In this document: positions 55,911-63,758 of the stretch, one piece after another
Layout of the letters: every line of letters starts with the position of its first letter
Numbering within the stretch: position 1 is the first letter of the stretch
Source of the DNA: Methanofollis fontis
Lineage (GTDB): Archaea > Halobacteriota > Methanomicrobia > Methanomicrobiales > Methanofollaceae
Assembly: GCF_004297185.1 (NCBI RefSeq)
Contig: NZ_PGCL01000002.1
Coordinates: forward strand, 248,001-312,000
DNA: 64,000 nt
Direction of reading: 5' to 3'
Notes under the pieces: generated by a model
Seen by the model: only the letters and a program-made list of their open reading frames with translations
Databases searched by the model: none
What the model was told of the DNA's origin: nothing
Translations under genes and position numbers: made by a program

Positions 55911-57065
55911 ATGCTTCAAGCCTACAAGTATTGGATGTATCCTTCTCAGGAGCAAGTCCCGCTCCTCATGAGTCACATCCATGCCTGTCGGTTTGTCTAC
56001 AACCATTCTCTGGAGCAGAAGATCCGGGCATACGAACAGGAAGGGCGAAAACTCTCCTGCTTTGACCTGAACACCCGTCTCCCTGCTCTAAAGGAAGAGC
56101 ACCCGTGGCTCAAGGAGGTCAACTCTCAATCACTCCAGAGTGCAAACAAGAACCTCGACAACGCTTTCACCCGGTTCTTCCGAGAGAAGAAAGGATTTCC
56201 GCGATTCAAGTCGAAGAAGAATCCGGTACAGTCCTTTCAGGTGCCTCAGCACTACCGCGTGGACTTTGAACGGAAGATAATCAGATTCCCGAAGATCGGT
56301 GAGGTTAAGACTGTCTTCCATCGGGTTTTCGCCGGGAAGATGAAGTATGCGACGGTTTCGGTGACTTCGACCGGGAAATGGTTTGTCAGTATTCTCGTTG
56401 ATGATGGAGCAGCAACGCCGGAACCCGCACCATTCACGCTGGATACCACCATCGGGATCGATGTCGGGTTGACGGATTTTGCAACCTTCTCTACTGGAGA
56501 GAAGATCGAGAACCCCCGATACCTGAAAAACTCCCTCCAGCGGTTGAAGGTGTTACAGCAGAGGGTGTCCCGAAAAATAAAAGGGTCGAAGAACCGGGAG
56601 AAGGCGATCCAGAGACTTGCCCGGTGCCATGAAAAGATTACCAACCAGAGAAACGATTTCCTGCACAAAATCTCTTTTCGAGTTGTGAGCGAGAACCAAG
56701 CCATTGCAGTCGAATCGTTGAATGTTGGCGGGATGATGAAGAACCATCATCTGGCACAGGGGATCGGAGATGTTTCGTGGTATACGTTCTTCACAATGCT
56801 GGAATACAAGTGTCGGAAGTACGGGAAAACTCTCCTGAAGATCGGGAGATTCGATCCTTCCTCAAAGATATGCAGTAACTGCGGGTATCTCAAGCAGGAT
56901 CTTGTCCTCTCTGACAGAGAATGGATCTGTCCTGACTGTGGTATTCATCACGACCGAGATGTCAACGCGGCGATCAATATCAAGAAGTTTGCCCTGCAAG
57001 AGCAGAACCTTGTTGGGGTATCAGGTGCGGAACGCGCCGTCGAGCTTGTGGACTCGCCTCAGTAG
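55911..57065 (+). CDS. tnpB: TnpB RNA-guided nuclease
   Basis: A 384-residue TnpB. The RuvC residues are all present: Asp184 in GIDVGLTDFA, Glu268 in AVESLNV and Asp350 in HDRDVNAAINI. The zinc knuckle CSNCGYL/CPDCG uses Cys321, 324, 340 and 343. Known relatives use an RNA made from the 3' end of the gene and the right end of the element, with the sequence just past the end as guide. Intact catalytic residues suggest it may be active. No transposase A gene is present. Confidence 0.93.
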   Translation: MLQAYKYWMYPSQEQVPLLMSHIHACRFVYNHSLEQKIRAYEQEGRKLSCFDLNTRLPALKEEHPWLKEVNSQSLQSANKNLDNAFTRFFREKKGFPRFKSKKNPVQSFQVPQHYRVDFERKIIRFPKIGEVKTVFHRVFAGKMKYATVSVTSTGKWFVSILVDDGAATPEPAPFTLDTTIGIDVGLTDFATFSTGEKIENPRYLKNSLQRLKVLQQRVSRKIKGSKNREKAIQRLARCHEKITNQRNDFLHKISFRVVSENQAIAVESLNVGGMMKNHHLAQGIGDVSWYTFFTMLEYKCRKYGKTLLKIGRFDPSSKICSNCGYLKQDLVLSDREWICPDCGIHHDRDVNAAINIKKFALQEQNLVGVSGAERAVELVDSPQ

Positions 57066-57322
57066 AGGGAGGATGAAGCAGGAAGCCACGCCCAACAGGC
57101 GCGTGGTAGTTCACAGAAATGCTTGCCCCTTGCGGTCAGAAAATAGATCCTGTCCCCTCTGATATCCATGAGGTCGATGATCCTGACATCAGGTTTGTTG
57201 TTCTCTGAAGTCGCAACACACAGATCCCGTATCTCCTGCAGGAGTTCAAACGCCCGTTTTTTTATATCGTCGTTCGCGGCATCCATGTGTAAACCCGCAA
57301 TGTTGGCCTCGTCTTCAGACAT
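57059..57322 (-). pseudogene. Truncated pyridoxamine 5'-phosphate oxidase-like gene
   Basis: From ATG 57322 (with GAGGAC upstream) the protein has the start of a PPOX-type flavin-binding barrel: LLQEIRDLCVATSEN, then VRIIDLMDIRGDRIYFLTARGKHF. The real similarity ends at about residue 67, exactly at the right end of the TnpB element. The remaining residues (PRACWAWLPASSSLY) are translated from the element. The rest of the gene (about 60-80 residues) is not found on the other side of the element. Confidence 0.7.
57083..57114 (+). repeat. Right end of the TnpB element
   Basis: GAAGCCACGC, then arms CCACGC (57086-57091) and GCGTGG (57101-57106), then TAGTTCAC ending at 57114. This hairpin-plus-GTTCAC ending is typical for IS605-group right ends and would form the scaffold end of the guide RNA. 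The guide would read from 57115. Confidence 0.75.
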
Positions 57323-57444
57323 CACACGTCCTCAGACGGGTGACACACCATATTTTGTATTAATGGTATAGCCTGATTTCTCAAACACGCGGCCTTCGCG
57401 CGTACAGGGCAGGGAACCTGTCGCCTCCGACAGGGTGCAATGTC

Positions 57445-57461
57445 TGAACCTTCCGGTTCAA
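57445..57461. promoter_or_regulatory. Palindromic operator B
   Basis: TGAACC-TTCC-GGTTCAA, a perfect six-base inverted repeat. A weaker half GTTTCAA follows at 57484-57490. The AT-rich CATTATTTT near 57516 is a probable TATA box, about 65 bp away, and the next gene starts at 57574. Confidence 0.6.
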
Positions 57462-57573
57462 TCCCTGTCTTCCGTGCTTTGACGTTTCAACCAGCTGGAT
57501 CCTGCCATTATTTTCCCGCCAGGCCCCATTTTCGAAGGGGCGCAGGAATGCATGCGCCGGATGAGGGATTCCC

Positions 57574-58014
57574 ATGCAGAAAAAAATTGCAATCCTGTTA
57601 TTCCTGAGTGTTATGGCCGTCTGGATCGTTCCTGCCTCTGCGGAGACCGAGGTGCAGACAATGCCGGTGCGCCCCGGATTCAATACCAGCATGATGGAGC
57701 CCGTCCTCTCCGACCTTGAGGGACAGGGCTATGACACCGCCGAAATGAGGGATCTCCTCCTGAAGGCAGAGGAGGCCCGTAGTAATGGCGATATGGAGAC
57801 CTCGCAGGCCATGATGGACCGGTTCCGCCGGGCGCTGCAGGACGCGGTCGCTGCGACCGGCATTGAAATAGATTATGCGCCCACCGGAAACCGACCCGAA
57901 GGCGCTGGAGATTTCGTGCCCGGAGCGGCTGCAACGCCTGCTGAGTCGCCCATATCCATTCTGCCGTGTGTGGGTGGTGCTGCCCTTGCATATGTCGCAT
58001 GGAGGAGGGTATGA
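57574..58014 (+). CDS. Secreted helical-module protein, single copy
   Basis: A 146-residue protein. A signal peptide (LLFLSVMAVWIVPASA) is followed by one helical module (EPVLSDLEGQGYDTAEMRDL, then the MDRFRRALQDAV part), and a C-terminal membrane anchor (about 125-144) ending WRRV. The module is the same as the repeats of the protein at 58504. It is preceded by operator B. ATGA overlap joins it to the next gene. The family is unknown to me; a helical hairpin is the likely fold. Confidence 0.7.
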   Translation: MQKKIAILLFLSVMAVWIVPASAETEVQTMPVRPGFNTSMMEPVLSDLEGQGYDTAEMRDLLLKAEEARSNGDMETSQAMMDRFRRALQDAVAATGIEIDYAPTGNRPEGAGDFVPGAAATPAESPISILPCVGGAALAYVAWRRV

Positions 58015-58334
58015 AGAAACAGTTCCGGGATATCCCGACCGGATGCCCCTCAGAATCAGGGGGGCCGGAGGTTGTCGAGGTGACGGCGCTTCCTGTTGCC
58101 GGGAAGGATCACTACACGCGTGTTCAGCGGAAGATCCTCTGCTATCTTACAGACTTGGCGGCAAACGGCAGATGTTATATCAAGGCGCGGCACGTTGCCT
58201 CTGATCTTGGACTGACGGCAAAGGAAGTCGGGATGAACCTTTCCATTCTTTCAGAGTCCTGCACTTCTCTTGAGATCCTGAAATGGAGTAATGGAAACGG
58301 CACCACATGGGCAATCAGCCGACGGCAGATCTGA
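58011..58334 (+). CDS. Small winged-helix protein (DUF7123-like), copy 2
   Basis: A 107-residue protein with HVASDLGLTAKEVGMNLSILSE and KWSNGNGTTWAISRR, clearly a paralogue of the protein at 45781. It has an added N-terminal tail of about 30 residues. SD GGAGG five bases before ATG 58011. Being in an operon with the secreted module protein, it may regulate this locus. Confidence 0.8.
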   Translation: MKKQFRDIPTGCPSESGGPEVVEVTALPVAGKDHYTRVQRKILCYLTDLAANGRCYIKARHVASDLGLTAKEVGMNLSILSESCTSLEILKWSNGNGTTWAISRRQI

Positions 58335-58365
58335 ACCATTGATCGATCCATTCTACGTCCTCCCC

Positions 58366-58383
58366 TTGAACCGGCTGGTTCAA
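58366..58383. promoter_or_regulatory. Palindromic operator C
   Basis: TTGAACCGGCTGGTTCAA, a perfect palindrome with seven-base arms. The TATA box GAATATATATCC begins near 58428, about 60 bp downstream of its centre. It controls the repeat protein gene at 58504. Confidence 0.65.
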
Positions 58384-58503
58384 CCCTCCTCCATTCCGGT
58401 CTTACGGCTGAATCAGTGCTATTCTGGGAATATATATCCACACGCTCCGATTTCTGATCAGGGTGCCCGGAGGGGCATCCACTACCACCACGGAGGAATT
58501 GAC

Positions 58504-59352
58504 ATTCAGACAAAAACACGGATAATCGGCATCACCGCCGTCCTCTGCATCTGTGCGCTGCTCGCCTCGCCGGTGAGCGCCGCCATGGAGGGTGCGATGG
58601 GTCAGCGTAATGCACCCGCCCCTATGGGTGACGGCGTCCTTGACGCCCTTGATGAGGCCGGCTACGATACCACCGAACTCCACGCCCTTGCCGAGACCGC
58701 CCGGACCGCTCACGAGAACGGCGACACCGACGCCGCCCGGGCCGCCATGGAGCAGTTCCGCGAGGCCGTCCAGACCGCCGCCGAAGAGGCCGGACTCGAA
58801 TGCCCTGCCATGAACGGTAACGGTGCGGGGCCGCGCACCGGCGTCCTTGACGCCCTCGACGAGGCCGGTTACGACACCACCGAACTCCGCGCCCTTGCAG
58901 AGACCGCCCGGAGCGCTCACGAGAACGGCGACACCGACGCCGCCCGGGCCGCCATGGAGCAGTTCCGCGAGGCCGTCCAGACCGCCGCCGAAGAGGCCGG
59001 ACTCGAGTGTCCTGCCATGAACGGTGACGGTGCGGGGCCGCGCACCGGCGTCCTTGACGCCCTCGACGAGGCCGGTTACGACACCACCGAACTCCGCGCC
59101 CTTGCAGAGACCGCCCGGAGCGCTCACGAGAACGGCGACACCGACGCCGCCCGGGCCGCCATGGAGCAGTTCCGCGAGGCCGTCCAGACCGCCGCCGAAG
59201 AGGCCGGACTCGAATGCCCTGCCATGAATGGCGACGGTGAGGGGCCGCACCAGAGAATGTTCCGGACCGCCGCTGAAGAGTCTGGACTCGAGCGCCCTGC
59301 CATGAACGGTGACGGTGCGGGTCAGCACCAGGGAATGGGCCGGAACGCATAG
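58504..59352 (+). CDS. Secreted protein with three tandem helical modules, probable AUU start
   Basis: About 282 residues. A signal peptide (IIGITAVLCICALLASPVSA) precedes three 69-residue repeats, each with LDEAGYDTTEL, AHENGDTDAARAAMEQF and AEEAGLECPAMNG, plus a partial fourth. No ATG or GTG fits the signal peptide. ATT 58504 is seven bases after GGAGG and aligns with the ATG of the paralogue at 57574 (ATG CAG versus ATT CAG), so it is taken as start. No membrane anchor is seen at the end, so it may be released. One cysteine per repeat could form disulphides. Confidence 0.7.
   Translation: MQTKTRIIGITAVLCICALLASPVSAAMEGAMGQRNAPAPMGDGVLDALDEAGYDTTELHALAETARTAHENGDTDAARAAMEQFREAVQTAAEEAGLECPAMNGNGAGPRTGVLDALDEAGYDTTELRALAETARSAHENGDTDAARAAMEQFREAVQTAAEEAGLECPAMNGDGAGPRTGVLDALDEAGYDTTELRALAETARSAHENGDTDAARAAMEQFREAVQTAAEEAGLECPAMNGDGEGPHQRMFRTAAEESGLERPAMNGDGAGQHQGMGRNA
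58634..59254 (+). repeat. Three tandem 207-bp coding repeats
   Basis: Copies begin at 58634, 58841 and 59048, each with GCGTCCTTGA. The second and third are identical for roughly the first 165 bases, and the first differs at only a few sites. A partial copy follows to about 59335. Such identity implies recent duplication or gene conversion. Confidence 0.9.
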
Positions 59353-59477
59353 ACCCAGACTGAATAAACCAGAGATCAGACACCGCCTTTGGGGATCATC
59401 ATGGAGATGGGGAGAGGGAAGGGCCCTGACCGGGCCCACTCTTTCCAGCACACCTGTCAGGAGAGGAGGAGAACACG

Positions 59478-59606
59478 ATGAAGAATGATACGGGGGGCCC
59501 GAGAGACGGAGAACAAGATGGAGGAACCGGTCCCGTGCCTGCCCTGTCTGCCTACCTGATCGGTGCACTCGAAGATGTCAAACAACGAAAACAGGCAAAG
59601 GAGTGA
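59478..59606 (+). CDS. 42-residue protein upstream of the phosphatase
   Basis: ATG 59478 has an excellent ribosome site (AGGAGGAGAAC) seven bases upstream. The peptide is Gly/Asp-rich at first and ends with a helix (ALSAYLIGALEDVKQRKQ). Its TGA overlaps the next ATG (TGATG). Unknown family. It is probably the first gene of the PP2C operon. Confidence 0.5.
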   Translation: MKNDTGGPRDGEQDGGTGPVPALSAYLIGALEDVKQRKQAKE

Positions 59607-59827
59607 TGGGGTGCATGCAGGTCACTCAACGGTCATTACAACAATCCAGAGATGCGTTTTTCGGGAGCGTTCAGGCGCTCTATGCCGCATACCGGGCAGC
59701 AGTGCCTGAACAGGCAATTGAACGTGACGATGAGGGGATCCTTGCCGCCCTCGCAATAGAACTGGGATATGGCGGGTTCAGCCGGAAACATGTCGAACAT
59801 CCTGACCTTCAGATATCAGAGGGATAA
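59606..59827 (+). CDS. 73-residue protein in the phosphatase operon
   Basis: Helical protein with FFGSVQALYAAYRAAVPEQA. It lies 4 bp before the phosphatase start and is coupled to the preceding small gene. I do not recognise it. AAGGAG precedes ATG 59606. A later ATG at 59615 is also possible. Confidence 0.5.
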   Translation: MGCMQVTQRSLQQSRDAFFGSVQALYAAYRAAVPEQAIERDDEGILAALAIELGYGGFSRKHVEHPDLQISEG

Positions 59828-59831
59828 AAAA

Positions 59832-60557
59832 ATGGGCCGCTATGATATCTGCGGGATGACGCATGCCGGACTGAAGGGCTACAACGAGGATGCCTATACC
59901 ATTGTCGAGATCGGGAACGTCTGTCTGCTCGCGGTCGCTGATGGGGTGGGGGGGTGTGCCGGAGGTGAACGCGCCGCCCGCATCGCCATCGAGACTGTTT
60001 CGTCATCTTTTACGAGGCGATGCCATGAGGGGATGGATGCGGAGGATGTGGCGGACCTCCTCTATAATGCCTTCCACGAGGCCGACCGGAGGATCAGGGC
60101 GGAACAGCACCGTTATGGAAAGATGGGCACGACTCTTGTGGCCGCCGTGATCAGCGGGCGGCGGGTGGTGATCGCCAACTGCGGTGACAGTCGGGCGTTC
60201 ATTGCAGGAAAAACGATCGTGTTCCGGACACAGGAGCACTCGTTTGTCAATACCCTTCTCCAGAGCGGGTCCATCCGACCGGAGGAGGCGGAAGACCATC
60301 CCCTGCGATCGGTGATTACCCATGCGCTGGGCGTGAATGTGCGTGTGGACCTCTATGAAGAGGAACTGGGACGGGAGAGGGTGCTGGTGCTCGCAAGTGA
60401 CGGTCTCTCCGGCAGAACGGCCGCGGAGATCTGTGCAGGCGACCTTTCCCTCACGAGCGAGGAGTTGACGCGCCGCCTCATGGAGGGGGCGCTCCTGACG
60501 GGCGATGACGATGTGACTGTCGTTTCGTTCAGGGATCGGGCACTCTTTTTCACCTGA
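59832..60557 (+). CDS. PP2C-type Ser/Thr protein phosphatase
   Basis: A 241-residue metal-dependent phosphatase. The metal-binding motifs are GYNEDAY, VADGVGG, GTTLVAAV, NCGDSRAF, ASDGLSG and DDDVTVVSF, in normal order. No membrane part. It is the natural antagonist of the Hanks kinase encoded 4 kb upstream, and both frame the secreted-module genes. It overlaps the next gene tail to tail by 8 bp. Confidence 0.93.
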   Translation: MGRYDICGMTHAGLKGYNEDAYTIVEIGNVCLLAVADGVGGCAGGERAARIAIETVSSSFTRRCHEGMDAEDVADLLYNAFHEADRRIRAEQHRYGKMGTTLVAAVISGRRVVIANCGDSRAFIAGKTIVFRTQEHSFVNTLLQSGSIRPEEAEDHPLRSVITHALGVNVRVDLYEEELGRERVLVLASDGLSGRTAAEICAGDLSLTSEELTRRLMEGALLTGDDDVTVVSFRDRALFFT

Positions 60558-61362
60558 CGATCGCCGCAACGGCCAGCAGCAGTGCGACGATAAGCGGTTG
60601 ATGCACCAGATAGATGGCGAGCGAATGCCGTCCCATTATGCAGAGGGCGTTTGTAGGAGCATTTTCGGGAAGGGAGAGGCTGAACTGCCGGTGTCCGTCC
60701 CGGTAGAGCAGGGAACCGATGCCCACCCCGATCAGGGCGGCGCCCATCCACGGGATGATGGGGACATAGTCGACACTGTAAAATGAGGCGGGATGAATGC
60801 CGAACGGTATCAGCCACCATGGACCGTAGACGCCCTGAAGGGGGATGGCGGCAAGCACGAATCCGATGCCGAGGGGGATATTCAGGCGTCCGAGGGGGAG
60901 GTAGAAGGGGGCCAGAATGATCGCCGTCCCGATGAGGTGGAGGATGCCGAAGACGATGAACCCCTCACCGAGAAAGATCCATGTCGCAACACTGGCGCAG
61001 ACACCAAACCCTATTATTTTTCCTCCCCTTTTCGCATAATCGACGACAAGGTCGAAACCGACTTCTCTCTCCCGCCGGCGGGCGTAGCTGATGGGCAGGG
61101 AGATACCGGCCAGCATGATAAAGAGTGTGGCGGTGACGAGAGCGAACACCCGCCAGAATCCGGTCAGGACGGGGATCCCCGCCAGGCCGAGAAAGGCGAG
61201 ATCGAAGAGGAGATGATAGATCACCATCATGACGATGGCCACGCCGCGCACCAGATCGATCTCGGCGAAACGACGCCGGGACGTGCTGGTCGAGACCCAT
61301 CTCCAGATCGGCAGCATCTGTGTGAGGTGGGGGATGATCCGGGAAAAAACCGGATCCCCCAT
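60550..61362 (-). CDS. DUF1624 / heparan-alpha-glucosaminide acetyltransferase-like membrane protein
   Basis: A 270-residue protein with about seven helices. The start RRFAEIDLVRGVAIVMMVIYHLLFDL is the acyltransferase-3-like signature with the active His. The end GRHSLAIYLVHQPLI is also typical. It may acylate sugars or lipids of the envelope. It overlaps the preceding dolichol-kinase-like gene by one base (TGATG). Confidence 0.85.
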   Translation of the reverse strand: MGDPVFSRIIPHLTQMLPIWRWVSTSTSRRRFAEIDLVRGVAIVMMVIYHLLFDLAFLGLAGIPVLTGFWRVFALVTATLFIMLAGISLPISYARRREREVGFDLVVDYAKRGGKIIGFGVCASVATWIFLGEGFIVFGILHLIGTAIILAPFYLPLGRLNIPLGIGFVLAAIPLQGVYGPWWLIPFGIHPASFYSVDYVPIIPWMGAALIGVGIGSLLYRDGHRQFSLSLPENAPTNALCIMGRHSLAIYLVHQPLIVALLLAVAAIVR

Positions 61363-61916
61363 CAGACCGCCGGGAGGAGGGTCAGCACCAGACCCACGAT
61401 CGGAGGGATGACCAGGTTGTCGTCGATCGGTGTCAGGAGTTCGACGACCGCCGCCACCCCTGAGGCGGTCAGGGCAACCGCAGGTCCGCCGATGGGGAGG
61501 AGAATGATCGAGAGGGCGACAAACCCGGAGACCGATCCCTCAAGGGTCCGTCCGTTTATGATCGTGTGCCTGCCGAACCTGAGCCCTGCCATTGTGGCGA
61601 CGGCGTCCAGGATGGCCAGGGAGAGCACGGCGACGAAGGCGGTCTCTGCGGTGAATGCGATAGAGCAGAAGAGGGCGCTGGCAACAAAATACATTGATCC
61701 CTTGCCCGGGAAAGCACCGTCGCGCTCGAGATCGGCAACAAGTTCCGAGATCCCCGGTATGTGATATCCCCGGATCAGGGTTTCAATGAGGACGAGGCCG
61801 CCGAGGAGTCCGGAGGCATAGATGAGTGTGGCGGCCCCGGGAAACGGGAGGAGGAGGATCGCCGCCACACCTGTTCCGATGACGAGGTGAGCGGCCTGCC
61901 GCCGATATTCGTTCAT
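61362..61916 (-). CDS. Dolichol kinase / cytidylyltransferase-like membrane protein
   Basis: About 184 residues with six or more helices. The region LAILDAVATMAGLRFG, then the TLEGSVSGF segment, matches CTP-dependent polyprenol kinases and CDP-lipid synthases. It begins NEYRRQAAHLVIG, as in dolichol kinases. In archaea it may phosphorylate dolichol or a similar lipid for N-glycosylation. ATG 61916 was selected since the RQAAH start follows; the frame extends further upstream. Confidence 0.75.
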   Translation of the reverse strand: MNEYRRQAAHLVIGTGVAAILLLPFPGAATLIYASGLLGGLVLIETLIRGYHIPGISELVADLERDGAFPGKGSMYFVASALFCSIAFTAETAFVAVLSLAILDAVATMAGLRFGRHTIINGRTLEGSVSGFVALSIILLPIGGPAVALTASGVAAVVELLTPIDDNLVIPPIVGLVLTLLPAV

Positions 61917-62001
61917 GTATCGTTGTTGTCCATGATCTGATATATTCCTGTGTTTTTCCCTCTTCGAAGCCTTAATCCCCTCATCTGAGAAAGCATACTG
62001 C

Positions 62002-62190
62002 ATGGAGAAGCCCGAATACGAGGAAGTGGTCTGTCATCACTGTGATGGTGCGGGCTGCATGTATTGCGATCGGAAAGGAAAGGTGCTCGTCAGAAAACCG
62101 GCACAGATCTGCTGCACATGCGATGGGACCGGCTGCATCTACTGTGGCTACACAGGATGGGCCGGTCTGAAAGGCAAATACGAAGAATAG
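62002..62190 (+). CDS. Zinc-knuckle miniprotein
   Basis: A 62-residue protein with two DnaJ-like cysteine motifs, CHHCDGAGCMYC and CCTCDGTGCIYC, which can bind one or two zinc ions. Unknown function; might be a chaperone-like or RNA-binding adaptor. It diverges from the dolichol-kinase-like gene. Confidence 0.75.
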   Translation: MEKPEYEEVVCHHCDGAGCMYCDRKGKVLVRKPAQICCTCDGTGCIYCGYTGWAGLKGKYEE

Positions 62191-62292
62191 GGCCAGAAAA
62201 ATTTCCGAAGGCAGGTTATTCCCCCCTCCTGCAACCTGGCCGCGGTTAATCAGGAGGAGCACCTGCGGATCTGCCGGGGCAGACCCGGCGGA

Positions 62293-63051
62293 TCACTGTT
62301 TTTTTCGGGCGGGCAGGAGCAGGCCCAGCGCCGCCACCGCCGCCACCGCCGCGGGCAGCAGGGGGGAGGCCTGCTGTGGTGTGGTCGGTACAGCCGTGGT
62401 CGCCGTCGGTGTCTCAGGCGTGGTCAGCGGTGCGAGGACGGCGCTGACCTGTGCAGTCCCGCCGTTCTCGACAATCACGCTTCCTGTCCAGGGGGCATAT
62501 CCCGCGGCGGCGACCGTCACGGTATATTCGCCCGCCCTGACACCGTCGAGCGTGAGAGGCGTCGTTCCGACCTCTTCACCATTGATCGTGACCGTCGCCC
62601 CTTCTACCGATGCCGTTATCACAAGTTTTCCTCCGGTGTCCAGGGTCAGACCCGGGCTTCTCAGACTGATGCCGACGGTCCCGTAGACCGCCCCGCTCGA
62701 TCCCAGATCGCTGCGTGCCGCCGGTGTGTCCGATGCATACAGGGTATAGACGGCAGGGTCCAGTCCGAGACCGGCGGTGTGCCAGGTATAGTGCCACCTG
62801 TTCTCGCTGTCGGTGGAGACCACTGTGAACGACGACGTCGATCCGGTCGAGACAGGCGTCAGGCGGTCGAGGTTCACACCGTCCTGTGCAAGGTTTGGTC
62901 CGGTGAGAAACAGGTAGACATCCCCGCCACCGGTTGCTGTTCCGGAAAGAGGGACGTCTTCGCCGATAAATGCCTCTATTGTCGCTGCTGACACTGTGGA
63001 TACTGCAACAAGAAGGAGGAGGAGAGGGATATACCCATATGATCTGCGCAT
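62293..63051 (-). CDS. Surface protein with PEGA domain and C-terminal anchor
   Basis: A 252-residue exported protein. A signal peptide (LLLLLVAVSTVSA) is followed by a beta domain, then a PEGA domain (about 150-210, GATVTINGEEVGTTPLTL with GEYTVTVAAAGY) and a Thr/Pro linker with a membrane helix ending LLLPARKKQ. A long upstream frame across the rubredoxin region is only antisense. Start at 63051, where the signal peptide begins. Confidence 0.78.
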   Translation of the reverse strand: MRRSYGYIPLLLLLVAVSTVSAATIEAFIGEDVPLSGTATGGGDVYLFLTGPNLAQDGVNLDRLTPVSTGSTSSFTVVSTDSENRWHYTWHTAGLGLDPAVYTLYASDTPAARSDLGSSGAVYGTVGISLRSPGLTLDTGGKLVITASVEGATVTINGEEVGTTPLTLDGVRAGEYTVTVAAAGYAPWTGSVIVENGGTAQVSAVLAPLTTPETPTATTAVPTTPQQASPLLPAAVAAVAALGLLLPARKKQ

Positions 63052-63201
63052 ACGTTTCGATGGTTCCGGGCAGGGAAAATGATTGTGGATTGGGGGGTGG
63101 GGGTTCAATGGAGGGGGATCCGTGCCGATCCTTCGGGGGGATCTCTCTGATGAGACACAATTAAATATCGGCACTGCCGCACAGGGTGTCAGGTGGAGAC
63201 G

Positions 63202-63585
63202 ATGGCGAAAGTAAAACGCTTTATCTGTAAATATTGCGGGTATGTCTATTCGCCCCTCAGGGGTGAACCGCATCGGGGCATTCCCGCCGGCACCGAATTT
63301 GAGGATCTGCCCGGGGATTATGTCTGTCCGGTCTGCGGGGCGACCGGGAAGGGTCCGATCGGGACTTGGGGCTTTGAACCCTGGGAGCCCACGCGGTTCA
63401 TCTGCAAGATCTGCGGCTATATCTATGACGAAAAGCGTGGCGAACCGCACCGGGGTATTCCCGCCGGCACCCTGTTTGAAGACCTGCCAGAAGATTATGC
63501 CTGCCCGGTCTGCGGACTCGATCCCAAGATCAGCAGTCATTACGGGAAGGTGGGGAAATCGCAGTTTGAAGCGCTGGAAGACTGA
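63202..63585 (+). CDS. Double rubredoxin
   Basis: A 127-residue electron carrier with two rubredoxin domains. The first has CKYCGYVY and CPVCGA, the second CKICGYIY and CPVCGL; both have the loop [11 protein letters not shown] and FEDLP. Each holds one iron in four cysteines. It probably hands electrons to oxygen- or peroxide-reducing enzymes. GGTGGAG precedes the ATG. Confidence 0.93.
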   Translation: MAKVKRFICKYCGYVYSPLRGEPHRGIPAGTEFEDLPGDYVCPVCGATGKGPIGTWGFEPWEPTRFICKICGYIYDEKRGEPHRGIPAGTLFEDLPEDYACPVCGLDPKISSHYGKVGKSQFEALED

Positions 63586-63758
63586 TCGGTATCCCGGATG
63601 GCAGCGCCGAAGGATGTGGGGGGACTGATTGGTCCATTTTACAGTCCCCGTCTTTTCGCCCTTCAATGTGTCGGGTGAGGGAACCCACATCTTAATCCTG
63701 TTCGGTTCCTGCGGCATCGAGGGATCCTGGCGTCGATGCACGGCGGAGATGACCTCTG

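Larger units (their letters stand above)
55795..57114 (+). mobile_element. IS200/IS605-group TnpB element (IS1341-like, no TnpA)
   Basis: The element carries only tnpB. The right end has a hairpin and the family's terminal GTAGTTCAC (57106-57114). The left side has a related hairpin at 55809-55829 (arms CCCCG and CGGGG). The two hairpins share CAACAGG-n-GCG-n-GG. The left limit is approximate. It sits directly after the kinase gene and has truncated a PPOX-type gene on its right. It is less GC-rich than its surroundings, as expected for a transferred element. Confidence 0.75.

Noticed and set aside
58634-59254. CRISPR array
   Set aside because: The unit is 207 bp with no spacers, and it keeps an open protein frame.
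59401-59481. A 26-codon frame ending ATGA on the 42-residue gene
   Set aside because: Its arginine-rich end is just the strong ribosome site of the next gene read in frame, and its own ribosome site is weak.
58402-59568. A 388-codon minus-strand repeat protein
   Set aside because: Antisense of the tandem repeats; the plus-strand version has signal peptide, ribosome site and a paralogue.
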